Shown: piece by piece, positions 7,216 through 11,729 of the stretch | Layout: each line of letters opens with the position of its first letter | Numbering within the stretch: position 1 is the first letter of the stretch | NCBI GenBank assembly: GCA_045863575.1 | Contig: BTUC01000231.1 | Location: 1 to 11,729 of the forward strand | Origin: JAAXZI01 sp045863575 | GTDB taxonomy: Bacteria > Planctomycetota > Phycisphaerae > UBA1845 > PWPN01 | Direction: 5' to 3' | DNA length: 11,729 nt | Notes under the pieces: generated by a model | Told to the model about the DNA's origin: nothing | What the model saw: the letters and a program-made list of their open reading frames with translations, nothing else | The model's database searches: none | Program-made: the position numbers and the translations under genes

Positions 7216-8577
7216 GTGGTCATGGATGCATTGATGCGGCAGCTTGTGGATTGGCTCGCCCGATTGAACGACGAGGCGGTGCCGCCGCCCGTCTGCCACG
7301 AGGTCAAGCGGCGGGTGCTCGACTCGGTCGGCGTGGCCATGGCCGGCTGGGACGGGGAGGCCTGCCGGATCGCGCGCGAAATGGCCTGCGAAGTAGCTTG
7401 CCTGCAAGGAGGAGCGACGGTCTGGGGCACGCGGCACAAGGCTTCGGCGGACCTGGCCACGTTCGCCAACAGCACGCAGATCCGGTACCTCGATTATAAT
7501 GATACCTACCTCTCACTGGAACCCGCTCATCCCAGTGACAACATCGGGGCCTGCATGGCCGCCGGCGAGGCCATCGGGGCGACCGGCCGACGGGTGATGA
7601 CGGCCATTGCCGCCGCTTACGAAATCCACTGCCGGCTCTGCGACGCCGCAGCCATTNNNNNNNNNNGCTGGGACCATGTGGTTTACGGCGCGATCTCGAC
7701 GTCGGCGGCCGTCGGCTGGCTGTGGGACCTGCGTGGTGAACAGCTCGCCCATGCGATTTCTCTGGGCGTTGTCTCCAGCATTGCCATGCGGCAGACGCGT
7801 CTGGGCCATCTCTCCGAGTGGGAGGGCTGCGCATTTGCGAACTCGGCGCGCAACAGTGTTTTCGCCGTCGACCTGGCCCGCCGCGGCATGACCGGCCCGC
7901 TGGATGTCTTCACGGGAGCGATGGGCCTGTTCAAGCAGGTCACCGGCCCGCTGGAAATCAAGCTGCCGGCGGCCGAGGATTTCATGATCCTTCAGACGTA
8001 CCTGAAATTCTGGCCTGCTCAGTACTACGCACAAAGCGCCATCGAGGCCGCCTGTCACCTGCGCTCGCGCATTGCCGAGCCGGCACAGATCGAGCAGATC
8101 AACATTGAGTCCTTTGAAGCGGCTATCGAGGTAATTGCTTCCGACGCCGCCAAGTGGCACCCCACTGGCCGTGCCACGGCGTCGCATTCGCTGCCGTACT
8201 GCGTGGCGGTTGCTGTGCTGGATGGTGATGTCAACCTGGGCAGCTTCAGCGAACGGCGGATGGCCGACCCGGAGCTCCACGAGCTGATTCAGCGGGTGCA
8301 CGTGCATCGCAGCGAGGAGCTGAACCGCGGCTATCCCGAGGGCGTTCCTCATCGATTGCGAGTCCGGATGCGCGACGGTCGCGAGCTGACCCAGGAGGTC
8401 AAGTACCCGCGCGGCCACGCGGGGAACCCGATGAGCGACGAGGAAGTGCGCGAGAAATTCACCCGCACCGCCAGTCTGCGCCTGCCGGTACCTAACCGGG
8501 CGCGGCTTGCCGAGGAGGTCTGGCACCTCGACCAGGTTCAGGACTTGACGGCGTTGTTTGAGCTGATGGTGATCTAG
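7216..8577 (+). CDS. MmgE/PrpD-family protein
   Basis: The 453-residue product belongs to the MmgE/PrpD fold, which includes 2-methylcitrate dehydratase, cis-aconitate decarboxylase and many members of unknown substrate. Landmarks are an N-terminal helical part (VCHEVKRRVLDSVGVAMAG), IRYLDYNDTY at about 89-98, HPSDNIGACMAAGEA, WDHVVYGAIS just after the assembly gap, MRQTRLGHLSEWEGCAFANSA, and KWHPTGRATASHSLPYCVAV near 8153-8212. The last usually reads R-E-T-A-D-H-S in relatives; here it is R-A-T-A-S-H-S, so a Glu and an Asp are replaced. GTG 7216 has AAGG six bases upstream; ATG 7222 is the alternative start. It begins 8 bases after the cyclase stop, so it is likely co-transcribed, though no metabolic link is evident. 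No other methylcitrate-cycle genes are present, so I do not call it prpD. Confidence 0.88.
   Translation: MVMDALMRQLVDWLARLNDEAVPPPVCHEVKRRVLDSVGVAMAGWDGEACRIAREMACEVACLQGGATVWGTRHKASADLATFANSTQIRYLDYNDTYLSLEPAHPSDNIGACMAAGEAIGATGRRVMTAIAAAYEIHCRLCDAAAIXXXXWDHVVYGAISTSAAVGWLWDLRGEQLAHAISLGVVSSIAMRQTRLGHLSEWEGCAFANSARNSVFAVDLARRGMTGPLDVFTGAMGLFKQVTGPLEIKLPAAEDFMILQTYLKFWPAQYYAQSAIEAACHLRSRIAEPAQIEQINIESFEAAIEVIASDAAKWHPTGRATASHSLPYCVAVAVLDGDVNLGSFSERRMADPELHELIQRVHVHRSEELNRGYPEGVPHRLRVRMRDGRELTQEVKYPRGHAGNPMSDEEVREKFTRTASLRLPVPNRARLAEEVWHLDQVQDLTALFELMVI
7657..7666. other. assembly gap inside the MmgE/PrpD gene
   Basis: Ten Ns separate CDAAAI from WDHVVYG. The frame is preserved: three unknown codons plus one codon of pattern NGC, which would be Gly if N is G. 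Relatives commonly have three residues and a Gly or similar before the WDHV/FDHV motif, so here a gap of about ten bases fits the biology. Confidence 0.9.
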
Positions 8578-8581
8578 CTTC

Positions 8582-8655
8582 GTATCGGCCGGCCTCTGTG
8601 CCGGTCGTTGGCAGTCCACGTCCTCCGGATGGCCGGCAGAGATGCCTGCCGCTAC
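8582..8655. repeat. REP-like long palindrome, copy 2
   Basis: Arms of 25 bases at 8582-8606 and 8631-8655 are inverted copies with 5 mismatches and a 24-base loop. The outer ends read GTATCGG and CCGCTAC; the cores contain GGCCGGC and GCCGG. It begins 5 bases after the MmgE/PrpD stop and sits between two convergent genes, where a strong hairpin could slow transcription from both sides. The left arm closely resembles the repeat at 10007-10027. Confidence 0.7.
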
Positions 8656-8683
8656 AGCGGGAAGTTGGCAACTCCAGATACCG

Positions 8684-8980
8684 TCAGTGGGCCGGTCGCA
8701 AAGCGGGCTTCCAGGTGTAGATGATCTTGCCCGCCACCATCTCGCTCGACCGGCGCTCCTCCACCGTGCCATCGGCGAACGCGCGGAACACAATGAGGTT
8801 TCCATCTCGCGCGGTGGCCGCGGCGATTCCCACGCAGGGGCCATGGTCGCCGTCCACGCTGCGGGAAGGTGTTTCCGGCTTGGGCTGTGCCCCTGCGGGA
8901 CGCATCAGCAGAACCACCAGGTTCAGGGCCAGAAGACCGATCAGAGTCATTTGCCAGCGGGACTGGAACCAGGCTTTCAC
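8684..8980 (-). CDS. small membrane-anchored or secreted protein, unknown function
   Basis: This 98-residue protein is supported by the best ribosome-binding site in the window: AAGGAGG (complement of 8987-8993) six bases before a GTG start at 8980-8978. The N-terminus MKAWFQSRWQMTLIGLLALNLVV has a positively charged lead and a hydrophobic stretch to about residue 26. This is followed by RPAGAQPKPE, where cleavage after AGA (residue 31) is possible; otherwise it is a membrane anchor. The rest has short strand-like segments (GIAAATARDGNLIVFRAFADGTVEE, split across about 51-75) ending IIYTWKPA, suggestive of a small beta-sheet domain. I do not recognise a family. It is the last gene of the minus-strand series dapB, acetyltransferase, this gene, and converges on the MmgE/PrpD gene across a palindromic repeat. 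Confidence 0.72.
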   Translation of the reverse strand: MKAWFQSRWQMTLIGLLALNLVVLLMRPAGAQPKPETPSRSVDGDHGPCVGIAAATARDGNLIVFRAFADGTVEERRSSEMVAGKIIYTWKPALRPAH

Positions 8981-8986
8981 GGGAAA

Positions 8987-8993
8987 CCTCCTT
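8987..8993 (-). promoter_or_regulatory. strong ribosome-binding site deciding a GTG start
   Basis: On the minus strand AAGGAGG lies six bases upstream of the GTG at 8980-8978. It is the only near-perfect Shine-Dalgarno sequence in this window and fixes the start of the small protein. Confidence 0.8.
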
Positions 8994-9068
8994 CGCGGAT
9001 GGGTTGCGCGGCGATTGCTGCTGCCGCCGCCATCATAACCGGTCGGTCTGAGAACGTGCAGTGCGCGA

Positions 9069-9992
9069 TCAGGGCTGCTGCGGGGGTGTCAGCGTTTTGC
9101 GGTACTCCCGGAAGACCCGGCAGATGACGGCGTCAACCTGTTTGGCGTAATAGGCGACGGGGCCCACCCACGCGATCTCGCACTTCGGCTCGCCCCGCTC
9201 CTTGAGTTCCTGGAGGCACTTCTTGAGCAGAATGGTCCCCAGGCCGCGCCCGCGGAAGGCCGGGTCTGTTCCCGTAGGCCCGAAGGTGCCGTAGAACATG
9301 CAGCCGTCGTAGGCGGCAAATGAAACCACGCGGTCGCCCCGGGCGATGAGAAAGGCCGAGGCGGGCCGGTTCTGTGCGGCGATGGCGACCTCGTCACACC
9401 AGATCCACCACTCGTTATCCTGGAGCAGCTTCACCACGGCCGGGAGAGAGGATTCGTCGATGCGGCGCAGAACCAGTCCCTCACGGGCAAGCTGCGCGTC
9501 CTCCCGCTGGGTCCCGAAAGACTGGTTAGCCAGATCCACCGACATGTTCACGTTGTGGCGAACGAGGGAGTAGCCCTCCGCCTCCATCAGGCAGCATGCC
9601 GGTGTGTAGCGGACATCGACGCCGGGCCAGAAATAGTAGGGGTACCCGGCCGTGTCGATGGCCGTGATCTGGTCCTGCTGCAGGCGGCTCTCCAGTTCGC
9701 GAAGCAGACGCCGCCCCAGGCCGGCACGGCGATGGCCTCGATCAACGACCAGCAGACGGATCCAGCCGTGCCTCCCGCCTTCCCGAAGAGTCCGGATGAC
9801 GCCGCTGGCGGCGCCCACCAGCCGACCCGCGTCGCGCCAGCCCAGTGAAAAGCGTTCATCGTACCGCGGATCCGCCAGCAGGCGTGCCTTCATCAGTGGC
9901 AGGCTGAACGTATCCAGCGGCAGGTTGGGCGCGCACAAGTCCAGAAGCTCCGGGAAGTGCTCGGCATTCAGCTCGCAGAAGTCGCGCAACAT
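9069..9992 (-). CDS. tandem GNAT-domain acetyltransferase
   Basis: The 307-residue cytoplasmic protein carries two GNAT folds in tandem. The first (about 1-155) has the acetyl-CoA-binding motif A IRLLVVDRGHRRAGLGRRLL at 78-97, with the pyrophosphate loop RRAGLG at 88-93. The second (about 170-300) has GTDPAFRGRGLGTILLKKCL at 241-260, with loop RGRGLG at 247-252, and a late motif B-like segment AYYAKQVDAVICRVF. Both loops look intact, so both halves could bind acetyl-CoA, unlike many bimodular GNATs in which one is degenerate. The substrate cannot be told from sequence; mycothiol-synthase-like and sugar- or peptide-acetylating enzymes share this architecture. The ATG at 9992-9990 has only a weak GAGAG upstream. 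It lies 101 bases downstream of dapB on the same strand, with a palindromic repeat between them, so co-transcription is likely but translation is separate. Confidence 0.87.
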   Translation of the reverse strand: MLRDFCELNAEHFPELLDLCAPNLPLDTFSLPLMKARLLADPRYDERFSLGWRDAGRLVGAASGVIRTLREGGRHGWIRLLVVDRGHRRAGLGRRLLRELESRLQQDQITAIDTAGYPYYFWPGVDVRYTPACCLMEAEGYSLVRHNVNMSVDLANQSFGTQREDAQLAREGLVLRRIDESSLPAVVKLLQDNEWWIWCDEVAIAAQNRPASAFLIARGDRVVSFAAYDGCMFYGTFGPTGTDPAFRGRGLGTILLKKCLQELKERGEPKCEIAWVGPVAYYAKQVDAVICRVFREYRKTLTPPQQP

Positions 9993-10006
9993 GTCACTCT
10001 CGTGGC

Positions 10007-10027
10007 GGCCGGCCTGAAGTGCCGGCC
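10007..10027. repeat. REP-like palindrome, copy 3 (short form)
   Basis: GGCCGGC at 10007-10013 and GCCGGCC at 10021-10027 form a perfect 7-base stem with a 7-base loop. With its flank it reads GCGGCCGGCCT followed by GTGCCGGCC, nearly identical to the left arm of the repeat at 8582-8606. It lies between the acetyltransferase start and the dapB stop and looks like a half-length member of the family. Confidence 0.6.
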
Positions 10028-10093
10028 TCTGGATCGGCTGACTGCCCAGCGGTCCAGGCCGGCGGTCATTGCGGTCGGGAAGCCCGGAGACGA

Positions 10094-10885
10094 CTACAGG
10101 CCCAACACGTCGAACATGCTGTAGCGGCCGGGCGGCTTGCCGGCCAGCCAGGCCGCGGCCCGCAGCGCGCCCAGCGCGAACGTATCGCGCGTGTGCGCTG
10201 AATGCTTCAGCACGAGCGTCTCGCCCAGATTTCCGAAGTGCACCTCGTGTTCGCCGACCGTATCTCCGACGCGCAGTGCATGCATGCCAATCTGGCGGGG
10301 GGGGCGTTGACCGGTGTTTCCACGACGGCCATAGATGACGTCCTGCTCGGCATCACGCCCGGTGGCCTTCACAATGGAGTCGCGCAACGTGATGGCCGTG
10401 CCGCTGGGTGCGTCTGCCTTGAAGCGATGGTGGGCTTCCACGATTTCCACGTCGTAATCATCGCCCAGCGCGGCCGCCATCTGCGCTGCCAGCTTGAACA
10501 TCACATTGACACCCACGCTCATGTTGGTGGACTTCAAGACAGGAATGGTGGCCGCGGCCGACTCGATCTGGGCGGCCTGATCGGGCGAGTGACCGGTTGT
10601 GCCGATGACGATGGGCCGCCGACAGACAACGCTGTAATCCAGCCAGTGGGCTGTCCCTTCGGGTGTGCTGAAATCGATCAGGACGTCGAACTCGGTCTGC
10701 GTCCGATCCTGGACCGGCAGGCCGGTGCGGCCCAGACCGGCCAACTCGCCGGCGTCCTCGCCCACCTGAGGGCTGCCGGCTGCCTCCAGCCCCGCCACTA
10801 CATCGAATCGCGAGTCCCGAGTGGCCAGGGTGTAGATCCTCAAACCCATTCGGCCCGCGATGCCGGCTATCGCCAACTGAACCAT
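10094..10885 (-). CDS. dapB: 4-hydroxy-tetrahydrodipicolinate reductase
   Basis: DapB reduces 4-hydroxy-tetrahydrodipicolinate to tetrahydrodipicolinate with NAD(P)H in the lysine/diaminopimelate pathway, feeding cell-wall and lysine synthesis in the cytoplasm. The 263-residue length is normal. Seen in order: nucleotide-binding loop GIAGRMG (8-14), IDFSTPEGT (70-78), IGTTG (94-98), STNMSVGVNVMF (119-130), the catalytic signature EAHHRFKADAPSGTA (150-164) with His152/His153 and Lys156, and the C-terminal SRxTFA-like HTRDTFALGALRAAAWLAGK followed by DVL. The start at 10885 is chosen because AGGAG (complement of 10895-10899) lies nine bases upstream and the protein begins right at the Rossmann strand MVQLAIAG. 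The frame continues upstream to an ATG at 11062, but that extension is unlike DapB. It leads a minus-strand series with the acetyltransferase; other dap genes are not in the window. Confidence 0.96.
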   Translation of the reverse strand: MVQLAIAGIAGRMGLRIYTLATRDSRFDVVAGLEAAGSPQVGEDAGELAGLGRTGLPVQDRTQTEFDVLIDFSTPEGTAHWLDYSVVCRRPIVIGTTGHSPDQAAQIESAAATIPVLKSTNMSVGVNVMFKLAAQMAAALGDDYDVEIVEAHHRFKADAPSGTAITLRDSIVKATGRDAEQDVIYGRRGNTGQRPPRQIGMHALRVGDTVGEHEVHFGNLGETLVLKHSAHTRDTFALGALRAAAWLAGKPPGRYSMFDVLGL

Positions 10886-11472
10886 GTGCGAATACTCCTG
10901 TCTCTGCTCCGGGGAAGGATTATCGTTGACCGCAGAACGGGGGACAAGGGAGCCGTCGCCGGGCCCTCCGCATGCTCCCGGCCAGCAGGCACGTTCCTGA
11001 AGCGAACGAAAACGAGCCCGCGCGCAAAGCACGCCGATGGACGTGGAAAGAAGTTTTCTCATCTGCGTTCATCCAGGCGATCGGCGAGTGAATTCTCCAG
11101 GTATCGGTAAGCTCGTGAACTTGGGAATTCATCCAGGCGCGCTGCCGAAACCCGGCGTATCCGATGAACGCCCGGCCGGTAGCCCCCATTGCTGCGCCGC
11201 TTCTGGAGAGCGGTGATCTCCGTGCGGTCCGGCGCAGCGGAAAACGTGGCGGGGATCATGAGCCGGGAGGCCCGGAGTGCAGGAAGGGCACAGGTCAGAC
11301 GATGCCCAAATCCGTCCCGGTCAAGAGCAGCCACACCGCGTGCGGCGGATTCGCAGTTTGAACCGCAGAACCGGCCTCGCAGAAAAGTGCGGAAACCAGC
11401 CGAACCCCAACTCGCGGAGCACCCGCATCGGCTTCGCTGAAGGTAAGTAACGCAGGATAAGAAACTTACGAT
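10886..11472. other. interval without a confident gene
   Basis: Nothing here is convincingly coding. A minus-strand frame from 11334 to 11059 (91 residues, ending …AYRYLENSLADRLDERR) looks protein-like near its end but has no ribosome-binding site or recognisable family; it may be a remnant. The 12-base sequence TTCATCCAGGCG occurs at 11068-11079 and again exactly 60 bases later at 11128-11139, with a related TTCTCCAGG at about 11093. A 6-base inverted repeat GTAAGT/ACTTAC (11443-11448, 11464-11469) lies just past the tRNA fragment's 3' end. A promoter for dapB should lie in this interval, but none stands out. Confidence 0.4.
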
Positions 11473-11515
11473 CTGGCCCGCTAGGACTCGAACCTAGAAC
11501 CTTCTGATCCAGAGT
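11473..11515 (-). tRNA. 3' half of tRNA-Gln(CUG), 5' half missing
   Basis: Read on the minus strand from 11515 this is a perfect tRNA 3' half: A31, anticodon loop CTCTGGA (11514-11508) with anticodon CTG, 3' anticodon stem TCAGA, variable loop AGGTT, T-arm CTAGG-TTCGAGT-CCTAG (5-base stem, 11497-11481), acceptor strand CGGGCCA (11480-11474) and discriminator G at 11473. CCA is not encoded. Anticodon CUG, A72 (implying the unusual U1-A72 pair) and G73 all point to glutamine. Upstream of A31 the match stops: the 5' stem should be TCTGA but is CCCTA, and no TGGCCCG acceptor strand or D-arm is found. The gene therefore cannot make a tRNA. A tRNA 3' half starting at the anticodon loop is the classic remnant at an integration site. 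Confidence 0.82.
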
Positions 11516-11729
11516 AGGGTTTTAAAACCCACGTATTGAGCCAATATCGCGGTTTTCTTATGAAAACAGCACATTCGCGCACGCTCAGGAACGCTCGAAA
11601 CCGCTGATTTTTGGTCGTTTTCCACAACTTGGGTACGATTTGGGTACGCTCGGGAGGGGTTCTAGAGGCAATGGGGGCGCACGAAAAAGCCCGGCCACCA
11701 CGTGGGCAGCCGGGCGGGGGAGTCACTTC
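11516..11729. mobile_element. probable end of an integrated element (attR-like side)
   Basis: DNA to the right of the tRNA break is visibly less GC-rich at 11516-11640 than the rest of the window and has no confident gene. It contains a perfect 14-base palindrome GGGTTTTAAAACCC (11517-11530) touching the break, an inverted repeat GTTTTC/GAAAAC (11552-11567), the tandem direct repeat TTGGGTACG at 11629-11637 and 11640-11648 (11-base period), and ACGCTC three times (11581, 11591, 11646). Such clusters of short repeats near a tRNA-derived core resemble arm-type integrase sites. No integrase gene is visible within the window; it would have to lie farther right or at the other end of the element. 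Confidence 0.42.
11684..11715 (-). terminator. rho-independent terminator, leftward
   Basis: On the minus strand a perfect 7-base stem GCCCGGC/GCCGGGC (11715-11709 and 11695-11689) with a 13-base loop is followed directly by TTTTT (11688-11684). It would end a leftward transcript entering from beyond the right edge, so a minus-strand gene probably stops close to 11729. No T-run follows on the plus strand, so it works in one direction only. Confidence 0.75.

Noticed and set aside
7513..8844. Long minus-strand open frame opposite the MmgE/PrpD gene
   Set aside because: The plus-strand protein has clear family motifs; this frame has none and also runs through the N gap and the palindrome.
10886..11062. 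59-residue N-terminal extension of dapB from the upstream ATG
   Set aside because: Family members start at the Rossmann strand, and a good ribosome-binding site precedes the ATG at 10885.
10202..11110. 302-codon plus-strand frame opposite dapB
   Set aside because: The dapB protein on the other strand is unmistakable; this frame is its shadow.
11059..11334. 91-codon minus-strand frame upstream of dapB
   Set aside because: No ribosome-binding site, no recognisable domain and a basic low-complexity start; left as a possible remnant only.
11443..11469. GTAAGT/ACTTAC inverted repeat as a tRNA terminator
   Set aside because: Only a 6-base stem with a 15-base loop and no T-run on either strand.
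11473..11550. Intact tRNA gene
   Set aside because: No acceptor 5' strand, D-arm or 5' anticodon stem can be found within 80 bases upstream of the anticodon.
11481..11726. Minus-strand frame of 81 codons running into the tRNA remnant, possible integrase C-terminus
   Set aside because: Integrase catalytic motifs are absent, the frame crosses a clear terminator, and its end is just translated tRNA sequence.

Overview
This GC-rich window looks like chromosomal DNA from a Planctomycetota metagenome assembly, plausibly Phycisphaerae or a relative. The grounds are a Gfo/Idh/MocA oxidoreductase, secreted proteins with Thr-Gln-Pro-Ala low-complexity linkers (common in that class), mostly weak Shine-Dalgarno sites, and GC-rich palindromic repeats between genes. 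This is inference; no rRNA or other phylogenetic marker is present. Two runs of ten Ns (6580-6589 and 7657-7666) are assembly gaps inside genes.

Layout, left to right. (1) 1-270, the C-terminal end of a Gfo/Idh/MocA-family dehydrogenase. (2) 271-903, a gene-poor, hairpin-rich interval. (3) 904-7207, a plus-strand cell-envelope/signalling locus: an outer-membrane beta-barrel of the alginate-export type, a lipoprotein with degenerate SLH-like repeats, a secreted FecR-domain protein, and a CHASE2 class III adenylate/guanylate cyclase with an unusually enlarged sensor region. (4) 7216-8577, an MmgE/PrpD-family protein 8 bp downstream of the cyclase. (5) On the minus strand, running towards it: dapB (10885-10094), a two-domain GNAT acetyltransferase (9992-9069) and a small membrane-anchored protein (8980-8684). 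(6) 10886-11472, no confident gene. (7) 11473-11515, the 3' half of a tRNA-Gln(CUG) gene on the minus strand whose 5' half is absent. To its right, up to 11729, lies less GC-rich DNA with short direct and inverted repeats and a leftward terminator.

The two most interesting points are these. First, the envelope locus suggests an outer-membrane/periplasmic sensing arrangement (barrel, SLH-like lipoprotein, FecR protein) next to an inner-membrane cyclase with a periplasmic CHASE2 domain; a functional link is inference from proximity. Second, the truncated tRNA-Gln is broken exactly at the anticodon loop, as expected at an attachment site of a tyrosine-recombinase element, so an integrated element probably starts near 11516 and continues past the right edge. 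At least three copies of a GC-rich palindromic repeat (3032-3091, 8582-8655, 10007-10027) sit in intergenic gaps and look like a REP-type family of this genome.
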